A stretch of DNA of 64,000 nt from Polytrichum commune (taxonomy: Eukaryota; Streptophyta; Polytrichopsida; Polytrichales; Polytrichaceae): assembly GCA_950295325.1 (NCBI GenBank), contig OX485805.1:55204758-55268757 (forward strand), given 5' to 3'. Under the pieces are notes generated by a model, which was not told the origin of the DNA, searched no databases, and saw only the letters and a list, made by a program, of their open reading frames with translations. Both the position numbers and the translations under genes were made by a program. Each line of letters opens with the position of its first letter. Within the stretch, counting starts at the first letter, position 1. Shown here in pieces: positions 34,216 to 51,612 of the stretch.

Positions 34216-34808
34216 GTTGGTGGAGCTGTTGCTGGTATGGATTGAGAGAAGGATGGGAAAATGTGCAGAGGGCTGGGGTTTTTGAAGGGGCAGGTTGAGG
34301 TGAGGATGGTGGATTTTTTGGGGAAGTGGAGCGCTCGGCGGGGTGAAAGTGAGATTTCTGCACAGCGTTGTGCCAGTGTTCGAGATCGTGGTTGGTAGGG
34401 TGGTGGTGTACAAGAATCTGATTTTGGGGGAAGTAGATTGGGATCTGTGGGGGTGGTGCAGAGTGCGAAGTGCAAGGGGGAATGTATCTAGGTTTGGATG
34501 GTAGTGTTCAGTTCGTAATGCAAGATTGAATGCGGGTCTGTGTAGGTAGTGGAGAGTGGGGGATGTTGGTTGGAATGTAGCTGGGTTTGGGCTTAGGTTT
34601 TGGTGCGGTGGGGAGGCAGAGAGTGGAAGTATGGGCATTGTGTCAGTGTGGGTGCATGTGTGCTGACTTTGCAGGGTGTGGGGTTGTCTGTAGGGTGAGG
34701 TGAGGGTGGGTTGGTGTTTACTGCGAGGTGGGGAGATCGTGTGTGAGGGTCTGTATGCTGCGAGATTGTGCAAGATTTGTGTTCGGTGGACTGTTCCTGA
34801 TATTGGAG
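34216..34808 (-). other. LINE 5' leader, part 1
   Basis: A/C-rich on the minus strand (T/G-rich on plus), no conserved frame, between ORF1 and a solo LTR. Continues past the LTR at 35783-36490 with the same composition. Confidence 0.5.
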
Positions 34809-35782
34809 TGTCGCGCACCTCTCCATGAGGAGTGCCCGAAACACCATGGGCATAAGGGGGACCCCGGAGTGACACCCGGGACTTGTGGCACCGTTGGTGA
34901 GAGGGCCCAAGTGATCCTAGTGTGGGTGAGGGCCCCGGGCGTTGGGAACGCCTCCCACCCACAAAGACTAGGAGGCACAAGGGTAAGACCATGAGTTATG
35001 CGTAGCTCATGGCGTGGTGATTCTAGAAAGCTCAAGAACACCTCAATCGGAGGTGTGAGCTAGGAGTTATGGCCATTTGAGTGGGCCGCTGTCCCGGGAC
35101 AGCGCCCTGGTACAGCAGTGCCTGGGAGTGATTCCCGGGACTGCCAAGGTTCAAACAGGCATAACTTCCTCAAGACTTGCCCGAATGGGGCAAGTGAGGA
35201 GTCCATCGGCATCTACGTGAAGCGTAGATGAAGATGGAGTGGTTGGTTGTTATGATCAGACATCATACAAGGAAGTTATGATGGTCTGAAGCTGCTGGGG
35301 GGTTCTAGGCCCAGCAGCTAAAGGAAAATGTCCACTTGGCCCCAACTCTTGGTAGAGAGACAAGAGGTTGGTTGACGGTGGGGTAGGGGCCCCGCGTGAA
35401 GTCCTAGAGGCTTATATGGGTGAGGTGGTGTGGCCTCACCCACCCGAGGCCAAACGGCAAGGCCTCCATGGGCATTGGCCCATTGTGAGGTCATAGTTGC
35501 CTAGTATGGTTCGGGTTGTTGTAGTGTTGCTCCGGCAATGCGATGATCAACATAGGATTGGACTTCCATGGATGGAAGTCCACATCGAAGAAACGAGTTA
35601 CGGATTAAGGGGTGAGTCCCGAAAGCAAAGTAGGAGGGTTGGTTTCCCTCCTATGAACTATAAGGTCCGGGGTAGGAGGAGCTAACCATTAGCATGGCGG
35701 AATGCGAATGGTTAGCGCTCGTAACCTTTGCTAAAATTGAAAATTGGCAAGATGGTCAAGGGGGCTAGCAAGGGTTGCGACA
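34809..35782. mobile_element. Solo LTR in the LINE leader
   Basis: 974 bp starting TGTCGCGCACC and ending GGTTGCGACA, flanked by tggag at 34804-34808 and 35783-35787. TG...CA ends in a short inverted repeat (TGTCGC/GCGACA) and a 5-bp TSD are diagnostic of an LTR. Inside are many short palindromes and a 9-bp inverted repeat (gctaaccat/atggttagc near 35680-35720). No ORF of note. Confidence 0.82.
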
Positions 35783-36960
35783 TGGAGTGTGTTTTCGGCG
35801 GGATGGCTTTTGGGGGTTTAATGGATGGGTGAGGGTTTTGGCAATGGGTGCAGCTTTTAGGGGGTGTAGAGGTTTAGGTGGTGGCAGTCTTGGGATTCTT
35901 GGAGGGTTGCTAGCTGGGTGGGTTGGATTGCAGTGTTGTAGGGGGGATCTGTGTGGGGGTCTGTAGGTGGGGATCTGTGGGGTTCTGGTGAAGCTCGGCA
36001 GGCGGTGTTGAGTGCGGAGTTCATTGTGTGTGCACGCTGGTATGGGGAGGAGCGAGGAGTGGCGGCGGCGGTGACAGTGGGCTATTGAAGGTAAGTTTAT
36101 AGATAGTGCATTTTTGGATTTTGTGCTTTGCTTGGTGGTTGTGTTTGTTGTGTGGTAGGTGCAATTAATTTTGCTTACCCTGGTTTGTGTGGTGTGGTGG
36201 TGTGTGGGTGGCGATGGAGCTGTGGTGATGTGTGGAGCGAGTGTGTGCCTTGGAGGGGACCATTTGTGGTAGTGTAGTGGGTCGGTAGAGTATGAGAGGG
36301 TTGTGTGGGAACTTAGTGGGAATTTGTTGTGGGTGAGGGGCCCGTAGCCGCAGCTAAGAGGAGGTGTGTATACAGGGAGCAGGTGATAGTTACTCGGGGA
36401 AGAGAGTGTGAAGGTCATTGCTGGTTGTAGAGTGTGGTGTGTGCAAGCACACAAAATGATGGTGCTTAAGAGCACCCATGTTGTAAATAAGGGTGAAACC
36501 CTAAACTTGAAGGAGTGATATGTTGTTGATGCGCTTCTCCTTCCCTTGCCTGGATCTGGTTCCAAGTGTATGTTGTTGCTGTTCGCCCGACTTTGAATGC
36601 TTGTTGTTGTGGGTGAGACGTACTGTCGCCGGTGGATGGAAGCTAGGTTCAGTTTCTGTCGCCGAATTTGTTGTTCTTGCGCTCCTTGTGTGCTGCGCTG
36701 GTAATCTTCGATGCAACCTCGGTGGCTGTCTGCTGGGTTTCCACGATGGGAGTTGATTGCGCAGCTACTGTGTCTCTCGGCTGGGCTGCTTCGCAGGTGG
36801 TTTACTGTGTCGCTCCGCTGGTTTTTTGTTGTGTCTCCTCGTTTATCTTCTCTGCATCTTCGGTTGTTGGGTACGCCAGGGCATAGCTGCGGTGTTCCTC
36901 CTTGTTGAGTCTGTGCTCGGTGAGCGGGCAACCCTAACTGCGCACAGCGGCGCCGCGCTC
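35783..36960 (-). other. Leader-like A/C-rich sequence, then unassigned GC-richer sequence
   Basis: From 35783 to about 36490 the minus strand keeps the A/C-rich composition of the LINE leader. From about 36490 to 36960 the base composition is more balanced, and I see no gene. A minus-strand ORF (37060-35765) runs through both parts and into the neighbouring pseudogene; it has no recognisable domain. The 5' end of the LINE must lie in this stretch. Confidence 0.4.
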
Positions 36961-36999
36961 CTCCCATGGCCGCAACCCCCCAATGTCCGTCTTGTAAGT

Positions 37000-38023
37000 C
37001 CATTATCGGACTCGCACACCTTGTAGTCGGCGACGGGAATAAGGTCCTTGAACTCCTCAAGCTTCATTTTCCCAAATGTTCAAATGCGGAGCAATTTGGC
37101 AAGGAGGTTGTCTTTAACATGGTCGTGCTCCGTGGACCTACAAAAAAAGAAGTTAGAGAGAAACAAAAGAAGAATAACATAGCAAACAAAAAACAAACAA
37201 GCAAACCAACAAAACAAAACTCACCAGTTGATGTCATTCATGGCATTAAGGAAGACGGCAGTGCAATTTCTTGGGTCCACGACAATACAATCAACGAAGA
37301 TATGCCAATCTTTGTCGAAGGAGTGATGCTTGGTAATGTGCCTCCACCAAGCTGTCAACCGATGGTTTCCCTCTCATACGAAAAACATCTTGCCGACAAG
37401 GTGAGCAAGGTCGGAATCATTTTGGAGCATGAAATCGAACTCCTCATTGGCCTCCTGCCAAAATGAACTCCAGGAGGCCCGAATGTCGTCGCAGACATGC
37501 AACACCTCATCAAGGTTGTTATACGGAGAGACGTACATGGCTCGGTCACCGTCACGGTAATCCATAACGAACTCATTTTGCAACTGAGCGACATCAACCT
37601 CGTTGATGGGCCGAACAAGAGGAAGACATCTCAAGCGACGCAATGGAATGGAGAAACGTGACTTAACAAGAGGTTTGAGTCGAACCCGTTGAATCACAGC
37701 ATTAGAGTCTTCTTTTTGCGATCTTCGAATCAAGAGCTCAGTCTCCTCTGGGTTGGACTCATCAAGAGGACGCAGCAAGTCTGGTGCAACAAGTGCATCA
37801 TTCTACAAGGTTAAACAAAAAATGATCAGGTAGACACCAAAAGAACAAATAACATAAAAGAAGTGGAGGCGATGTTTGAAAACCAAAATAAAAAAGGCAA
37901 GTCCTATGCATGAAATATTTCTTCACATAAAACATCAACTAATGTCCCAACTCCTACCACGGGAAGCTCCAATTGAACATTACGGTCCTCAGTCGAGGGC
38001 TCTTCTAATAGAATGAGATCCAT
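37000..38023 (-). pseudogene. GNHR-motif gene, copy 2 (decayed)
   Basis: Exons 37958-38023 (ATG, 22 codons, MDLILLEEPSTEDRNVQLELPV region), 37225-37802 and about 37010-37137 join in frame with GT-AG borders. Similarity to the gene at 1-4.1 kb: LVRPINEVDVAQLQNEFV...YRDG, MFFV*EGNHRLTAWWRHI, DWHIFVDCIVVD, then HDHVKDN...MKLEEFKDL. The intron after the GNHR block is at the same place and phase in both. A TGA at 37374-37376 replaces the Cys before EGNHR, and another TGA lies at 37080-37082. Similarity stops near 37.0 kb, next to the LINE leader. Confidence 0.72.
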
Positions 38024-38739
38024 GGATTGTGATCTGTGAGCCAAATTTTTGGTCAATTAGTTTAACTATAGACATATAGCTAAGTCTTGGATGAAGTTCT
38101 CCAAGCGGATGGAAATAGTTGAACTATAGGCTAGGAAGTTGGTTATAACTATTAGCACGGCCATAGGCGGCATTAGTTAATTACTGAAACTATCGTCTTC
38201 TTCCCCGCCGAGCTAAGGGGGTTGGCGAGGAGGAGGAAGCCAGGCATTTCTTTTCATAATTTTGAGCGCATAGTTAAACTTATGGACTTGTCTCCCTCAT
38301 CACAGAGATTGTGAGAGGATAATCGTTAAACTATCTTCTAAGCAAAACTTAGTGATTGCCGCAGTGATTGCGGGACACTGTTTTCTATTGAAGCTTATTG
38401 TTATTTTGAATGTTGAGTCGATCGAATGGCCGAAGCCGAGGGAAGCTAGCATGTGAGCGTTGAGTGGTGAGCAATAAAATGACCAATAATAGGATTATAA
38501 AAGAAACTATTCCAATATAGTTTGATTATATATTATGAAAATAAAATTTTTGGCAAAAAAAATATTTAACTTGGCCCTATTACCATGGATTTTAGGAAGT
38601 TTTTTGATCCACGGTGATAGGTACTTTATTGAAATGTCTAGAACTTTATTGTGGCAAACAACTATGTAGTTGGATCTACAGTTTGCACTACGTACATTTC
38701 ATATGGATATACACATATATTTCTATATATACAAAAATG
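38024..38739. other. Non-coding AT-rich spacer, possible promoter of copy 2
   Basis: Lies between the start of the GNHR-motif pseudogene (38023) and the broken end of transposase copy 2. No coding signal. It contains repeated 'agttgaactatag/agtttaactatag' phrases. Confidence 0.4.
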
Positions 38740-40745
38740 ACGAATAATTGCCTCATACAAACATGACATTTTGTTCCCAGATTGTTGCAGCCACTTGTTA
38801 TGTATTGTTTCTGCTAGGTTGCAAGTTGGCATCTCAGCTCGTTGATCCAAAGTCAGATCCTGTAATACATATTGAAAATATTTTTAGTTAAAAAAATGAA
38901 ATGACACAACAATTTCATCAACAGTAGAGGAGGGACATTTGTGTATTGGAAGAAACTTACAATGAGCATGTGACCTTCCCATTGTCTATATCGATAATGC
39001 CAAAACCCCAACCATTCCGACAAGTTGTACATGCCCTCCTCGGTGGTTGCCCCTGATGACAACCACTAGGCCCGTATCACATGGTATTTGATGTCGGCGT
39101 CCGCCAAACTCTTGGCGTTCTTGTAGTCTTTACAAAGTTGTTTGTGTTCATGCTGCAATGAAGGGCGGATGTGTTTTTGTGTTATTTTATCCAAATTGGC
39201 AGACCAATGGAAAAAACATGTACGCTCGCGACCCTCGAGAGGAACGGATGTGTCACCATCACCGTAAATCTTCCACATAACAATTCAATTTGCTTGGGCA
39301 CTATCCGCTATGAACCTTTTGAAATTGACATTGGGGACACCATTCTCCAGCATGACAACATTTAGATTTTTCCAAAAAATGGTCTGGGCCCGAGCATCCT
39401 CGGATTGCATATCACAACATGCTATTGTGAAAACCTTGCAATGTTTGTTGTCATACACGTGACACGCCATTGTAGTCCAGTCATGTAAATGCTTCACATA
39501 GTCAAACATGATCCACGAATTTTCCATGTCTCCTCCACATTGCATGCACTTCACCAAATCGACTCTGCTTCCAACAAGATCCACTGACATCTTGAACACA
39601 AAGACCTTATCTTTGGACTGCCCTAGAAACCGACTATCATGCACATATTTGAACCCAAAGTGATTTTTCAACGCCATGATGCTATCCAAGGACCCCATTC
39701 CACTACAAATAAAATGTTTCGAGCCCGCCACAAAGTTCCTACAGTTAGGGGAAGCCAAAGTGAAAAACGTATCCATTACCACCTCCAAGGATGCTCCATG
39801 AAGATGGTTTTTTTCTCCTGGGAAAGGACATTTGAGGATGTAATATGCCAAAAATTGTTTATTGGCAGCCATAACAATAGCTGAGTTTTTTGCAGTTGGA
39901 GTTTTAGCCACCTCATTTGCCACACACTGGTAAGCCATGTCTAATGATTCACGACACACTCCAATAGACACAGGGTGGTTGTGAACACCCAAGTGAATAC
40001 AAACACGGGACATGTTTGACGATTGTGAATAGACGTATATAATTTTTGCATAGCAAACATCAAGACATATGGGAGCGGCATGACAAACCTTGCATTGAAC
40101 GTTAGATTTCTCTGGTGGAATTGTACCGACCATGAAAGGAGTGGGTGTAATACCGATCAATTCGGTAGAGTTGCGAACTCCTCCATTTCGTGAAGGATAC
40201 TCACACGAGTCGTTAGGGCATTGGAGATGACCAACGCATGAAGACCTCCGGAAAGTCAAACCAAATTCATTTTGAATGTTTGTTATTTTGGTTCTACACC
40301 AAGCATGTCCATCATAAATCTTGTCCATGCCATCCATTGCCTTGTCGTAAGCATATGGATTTCCAGTCTTGATCGGTGACAAAATGAAAAGGACATCCCC
40401 ATTGAAAGAAGACGGCAAATACTTCACATCCTCTATAACAATGTTATCGAAGTCAATATTTGTGAGATCAGATTTGGATCTTCTACGATACTTGGTGATT
40501 TTGAGGGCTTCCAATATATGAACATTAGATATGGATGACGTAGGATGAATATGAGGTTTTCGAGAGTGTATATGTTGTTCAAGAATATTAAAGTTCAGTG
40601 GCTTGTGAGGAGAGGAGTCATTGCCATGCAGAGATTGTACAGAAGATGTAGAAGTAAAAAAACATGGAGATTGAAATGGATAAGAAGAAGTCCCTGCAAT
40701 GTCCAACACTTGGATGCTATCTTCATCTGAATCACTAAGGACCAC
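38740..40745 (-). pseudogene. MULE-like DDE transposase, copy 2 (truncated, several stops)
   Basis: Minus-strand homologue of the transposase at 8.7-11.5 kb: RRSSCVGHLQCPND, CKVCHAAPIC, CIHLGVHNHPV (zinc-finger region), ENSWIMFDYVKHL, FIADSAQAN, CFFHW, and after the same intron (exon ends 38961, resumes 38859) MPTCNLAETIHNKW. TGA at 39285-39287 and TAG at 39066-39068 both replace Trp codons conserved in copy 1. The N-terminal region and the whole SWIM C-terminus are missing. The C-terminal similarity stops at about 38740. The first residues of the open frame (from 40772) come from the end of an LTR-like block. Confidence 0.82.
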
Positions 40746-42441
40746 TGTGAGCCTGAAGTTGTGTGCCCACATGTGTGTTAACCTTAGAAATCAATAGAAT
40801 TTAGATCTTGAGTTTTATTTATTGTGAAAAAAACATAAAAAGATTGATGCTTTGGGTTTGGATTAGGATTAGGCGTTAAACTGGAAGAGTTAGCAATATG
40901 TAACTTATTGGGAAGAATTAGATTAGGAGGAATTGTGAGTGTAGAGTTAGATGTTGGTTATAAAGGCTGGGTTTTATTAATTGAATTAGATTATGCGGGT
41001 GTTAAAAATCCGGGTTAGCCCTATCCATTTAGGGAGGGGCACCGGTGGGTTAGGATAACCCTCGGAATTGAGGGTTAGGAAGGGAGACTGGGTTTTTCTG
41101 GTTGCTGGGTTTTTTTGAGCAGCGGCAGAAAGATGAGGAAGCAGAGCGCAGATGTTGCTCTGCCGCAAGGGAGAAGATTGAGTAGTACCAGGGGGCGGGG
41201 TGAGGTTAGCATTGGGAGGATTGTCGCATCAGCAGCAAGGGATTGAACACCGGAAGTAATCACGAAGCTAAGAGATTTTTTTCAAGCAGCTGTGGGTCAA
41301 GAATGAAGGGCTCTACTTGGCAGGAGGGTAATCCAAGAACCAATCTGGGTGGCACCCAAGTTGTCGCAACTGGAGCGAGTTTTGCTCAGCTGGATGAAGC
41401 TCGAACATTTGAAAAGGTCACTGATCATTCTGAAGGAATCTAGGACAAGACTTGAATGAACAAGAACAATGCTAATTGCTTCTACATGTGAACGATTGAA
41501 TTTAGAATCAATGGGATCTAGATGTAATGCGACTAACGGCTCACCCGACCTCAGATTGTCACGCGCCGACCAGATGACATTACAAAGCTAGGAACCCAGC
41601 AATCTTAGCGCACAGAGGGAGCGGCGGAGGAAAAGAGGCATTTTCGGCAATGCAACTAGGCAGGTCGGTGACAAGGGAGCTTTTGTGGCATCTGCCGAGG
41701 CTAAGGGAGAGGAGAATGTGCTTGCAGGAGCAATGGCGGGGAGGGGAAATCTCCTGAACTATGCGTTGGGTTTGGAGAGCTGGGAGCTGGGTGTGGAATT
41801 TCCCTGAATTTGGAAGGGTCTGATGATGTTGAGGCGAGGACGGATGCACGATCAGCACACCAGTGATGCTCTGGCAGCTGCAACCAGGTGCAACATTAGC
41901 CACTTTCGCCGACAAGCCACTTCCACCAAGGTCGCCTCTTTCTAATCCAGTGGGGAACTGTTGAATCAATTTACACTTAGCTACCACATTGCTGAATCTG
42001 GTGACATTCCCAGTGTTTGAACGGCCGCATAGGCAAGGCCTCCATTGTGAGGGGGAAGAGCGAACAGGTGGTCAAAGGATCCCAATGAGTTGAAAGGGTG
42101 AGCAGTTAGTGAAGGGGGTGGTAGTTGGATGGTTAGGATGTTAAGTGATAAATGCTTCTTAGGGATTAGGTAGGCAGTGGTTGGATTGAGTGGGGATTTA
42201 GGCTTGGTGTGGGTGTTGTGTTTTTGGTGGATGTTGTGAGTGGCAATGAGCACAAGTGCAAAAAATATTTATGAATACTAGGACCTTTTGTCAAATGAAT
42301 AAAAGCCTTGTGTTCAATATTCATATGGGTTGATCATTGGGGGCTTGGTCCCGTGGGCTAAGTGGGATCAACCGAGGTGTATGTGAGCTTTAGGCTCTCA
42401 CCCGGACTACAACGCATAAGGGTGGGAGTTTAGGCCTCACA
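40746..42441 (-). mobile_element. LTR-like block of the TGTGAGGCC family
   Basis: In minus orientation it starts TGTGAGGCCTAAACTCCCACCC at 42441 and ends ...GTGGGCACACAACTTCAGGCTCACA at 40746. Both ends resemble those of the 28312-30123 insertion, including the ~70-bp fold-back start, and the size is similar (1.70 against 1.81 kb). I find no TSD (accac against tatat), so it may be a recombination product or part of a larger element. Internal similarity is weak. Short ORFs inside (for example 41243-41443 and 41987-41580) have no recognisable domain. Confidence 0.55.
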
Positions 42442-43610
42442 TATATTAAAATTGTTTCCTAAGGAACAAAACTAACATTGTACAACAGAAAATTTGAAAG
42501 ATGGGAGAAAGAGAAACATGTATAAATGGTTGTTAAAATAACCACATATCTCATAGAATAATTTGAAATGGTCCTTCATGCCCTTCCCTATATTTGCACC
42601 TTTTTATATATATAAATTTAAAAGTAATGTTGTTGTTGTTGTTTTTTCAATCGGATAGGTATCACACTAATAAATGTATCTATTTAAAGAAATCATAAAT
42701 AATGAAGTCATCGACAAGTTCTTGTCTCCAAAGGCCTTTTGATGTTTAGACCTCTTTTTTTAACACCACTAAGGCTAGTGACGGGGCTTTGGAGACAAGT
42801 ATAAATGAAGTTTTGTTGTTCTTAATTTAATTTATTGGTTTTTTGTTTTCTTAGAAAAGAAACCCTTAGTGAAACAACTTTATGAAACCTTATATTTATA
42901 TGAAAAGGCTAAACCAAAAAGATAAAAATAGAAGTATAATATTCTATCATTCTTTCATGTGTGATACGTCATAATCATCCCCCATAATCATGAAAATTTG
43001 ATGAAATCCTTAAGTTTTGAATGTGTGTTCCACATTGGGATAAAATTTCAAACATTATGGACCACATGTGGCTTCAAGTTAAACACTCCAATAATAGTTG
43101 TTGTTTCGGCTTTTTTGAAATTTATGAAAAAAAACCATATTCGTTAATTTGAGACTTTCTGTTGTCTCAAATTAATATATGGATTACAACAACATGGTCT
43201 AATGTTTAGGTCGTCCTACCTAAACCATCTTGATATGAGTTCTTAATTGGGTTCTTGATATGAACACCCGCTTCAAAATATTTGCATTTTACAACATTCT
43301 CCAATATCTGTGTGATTTTATCCATGTTCTTATATTTGTAACTGTCTCAAAATGCCGAAAATTTCCCAAATTAACGAATATAAGAACTCATGGTAGAACA
43401 TATAATGAGGATGAGATAACAAGCATGTAGTCGCAAGAGTACTCTACCCCAATATTATTTGGCCACATGACCAATTTTGGTTGGTTGTTTGACCAAGACC
43501 AAACTTTGGCTCATTTTAAAGACTGCTTTACATCAACAATCACTTGCCATTGGACTCCAATTGAAGAGTGAGATACTAAAACCATGTGTGCCTGGTTCTG
43601 GTTACTTGCC
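42442..43610. other. AT-rich intergenic sequence
   Basis: No coding frame or RNA gene seen. Contains a poly-pyrimidine stretch and tracts of 'gttgttgttg' near 42630. Confidence 0.5.
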
Positions 43611-43960
43611 AAACTTTGGCCCATTGCAGAGACCACCCTTAAGTCTCTTCCCATAGGGCAAAGCCAACAGATACCATAATGATACATGTTTAAACGAGAT
43701 CGAATAAAGTCTTCAATTATGAACAACTACTCCACACTCAATAGTGAACACCATGAGAAGGGCCTGTGTATTTAGTTAAGAAATCAACGAACGCGCACTT
43801 CTGATAACCGTAATTAAACGAGGACAAGTTCAATTCTTCTAATATATCATCATAAATTTGCTATTGCAACACAACTTTGTGTTGTGTATATCTAATTGGT
43901 CGAAGTTGAAGAACATGAAAAACGAACCGAAAAACACCCACATACCTTAGCGCCTAACTT
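43610..43960 (+). repeat. Dispersed repeat, copy 1 (inverted partner at 63.6 kb)
   Basis: Phrases here ('acatgtttaaacgagat', 'aactactccacactcaatagtgaacac', 'gttaagaaatcaac', 'gaagttgaagaacatgaaaa') recur in the same order on the opposite strand at 63.57-63.9 kb. No ORF of note. Confidence 0.6.
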
Positions 43961-44434
43961 AAAGCAAACTCCTAGGGTCCCAAAACTTTCTCTCAACCAA
44001 TTGAAGATTGCTCGGTTTTGGAGTTTCTTTGGAGTGTAAACCCACCCTAAAGGGTTAAAGCGCCGTTGTCGATGATGAGTCCGGTTTGTGGATGGGTAAG
44101 TTGCAAGGTGGCATCATTTGTGGCGCACGAGCCGATGAATGAAGCATCTGCGATGTGATTCTGTTGTCATTCCTTGCTGGCGTGAATTGCTGGCCCCCAC
44201 AACAACAATCTACACCATAACTTACACTCTGAATGTTTTCTGGGTGGATTGGATTTTGAGTAGATGAGCCTTGCGAATGCGAGGCTGGGCGAGGGGGAGT
44301 TCAAGCTTCAAAGTGCACACTTTCAGTTACAAGAGAGAATTGCAGGTGGATAACGTCGTGCAGCGAGGAAGAGATTGAAGCAGGGTTGGCGTGAAGGAAG
44401 ATTTGGAAGGTTTGGAAAGAAGGGGAGAAGCAAG
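43961..44434. promoter_or_regulatory. Upstream region of glutathione reductase
   Basis: About 470 bp upstream of the GR start codon. No convincing TATA box; a more GC-balanced stretch starts near 44030. Confidence 0.35.
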
Positions 44435-50722
<6,288 letters not shown>

Positions 50723-51244
50723 GAAGAGCACCCTAAGGGATGGGCCTGTGCCTGCTTGTGGCTGTTTTGATCTTGTCAATATCGTGTAATCCTAGTCAAC
50801 GAGAACTTGGACATGTTGAGCACATCTTCATCACAGAACTAGTCCATGGAAAAGTCAAGCTTGTGTGCACGTGTTACTTTGTAGAAAAGTGGGCTGGGCC
50901 GTGCAACAGGGCCAGGCCCAAAGGTCGTACAAATTATGGTAGTCTAAAAAGAAGGGGATTGAAGTGTTTGCACAACTCCTCACAACGGGAATGAAAGCTG
51001 CACTTAGAGGAATTTTAATTGTGTTTGAGAGAATTTTCCTTGTATGAGAGGAATCAAGTGCAAAATTAAGAGAAACCAGTGAGAGAAATGTATCTGTATT
51101 TGGTATCAAGCAAATTTCTTTGTTTCAGAATTGCACTTAGGTTGATTGCTTTCCTACATTAAGGACTTCCAAATGGATCTACTCGGGCTGATTTCACATC
51201 CTGTGACTTCATACTAGAAACCTCGAGAGCTCCACAAGAGATTA

Positions 51245-51612
51245 TTGACATCTCAATACGATTTGTTGTTTCTTGAATCAGGAGCTGCTGCTTCAAATCC
51301 AATTAGCAAGTTCTTAAAAGAGCACCAACTCTTTGTTGGTGCATTAAACTTCATGAACGTTTCAGCAATTCCAGTTGATCCAAATTCAATGATTCAGGAG
51401 CGATCTTGGGCCTTGGGTTTACTGAAAACGCCTGATATTCTGAGGGAGGATTGATTTTGTGATTCTTGCTGAAGGGAGCACTCTGAAGAAAGCAGGAGAC
51501 TGGATGAAAATGCCAGTTTGAACCATTCCCCCAATGTTCTGGAAACGGTTGGCCGTTGATGTGCGGGATGTTGAGCTAATGGTGCAGGGGATACCTAGGG
51601 ACATAAAGTGAT
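51245..51612 (+). pseudogene. Possible broken coding remnant, unidentified
   Basis: A frame encoding NPISKFLKEHQLFVGALNF...SWALGLLKTPDILRED is followed, after a frameshift near 51450, by ILAEGSTLKKAGDWMKMPV*, then IPPMFWKRLAVDVRDVELMVQGIPRDIK. The residue mix is protein-like in both parts, suggesting a decayed gene or retrocopy. I do not recognise the family. Confidence 0.3.

Larger units (their letters stand above)
15590..36490 (-). mobile_element. Non-LTR retrotransposon (LINE) with ORF1, 2A-like motifs, endonuclease and RT, split by four insertions
   Basis: Reading right to left on the minus strand: A/C-rich leader (to about 36.1-36.5 kb, split by a solo LTR), ORF1 (34215 to 25824, split by a 4.1-kb element), a His/Asn/Thr-rich linker (25.8 to 20.5 kb, split by the other 4.1-kb copy), 2A-like motifs, APE-type endonuclease, and a reverse transcriptase (split by a hAT-like element) that stops at about 15.6 kb. 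Every split is bordered by a TSD, and removing the inserts restores continuous homology. The 3' part of RT and the 3' UTR are missing, so the element is truncated at its 3' side, unusual for a LINE and best explained by later deletion or rearrangement. The exact 5' end is not visible. Confidence 0.8.

Noticed and set aside
33070-34992. 640-codon minus-strand ORF taken as a whole
   Set aside because: Its start lies in the solo LTR and its end inside the 4.1-kb element; only 33210-34215 belongs to LINE ORF1.
35680-35770. Helitron 3' end (hairpin plus CTAG)
   Set aside because: The 9-bp hairpin is about 50 bp from CTAG rather than ~10; TG...CA ends with a 5-bp TSD fit an LTR better.
35765-37060. 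431-codon minus-strand ORF
   Set aside because: Runs across unrelated pieces (pseudogene end, unassigned sequence, LINE leader and the LTR junction); low complexity without a domain.
36966-37466. 166-codon plus-strand ORF
   Set aside because: Lies opposite the GNHR-motif pseudogene exons, whose minus-strand similarity to the 1-4.1 kb gene is clear.
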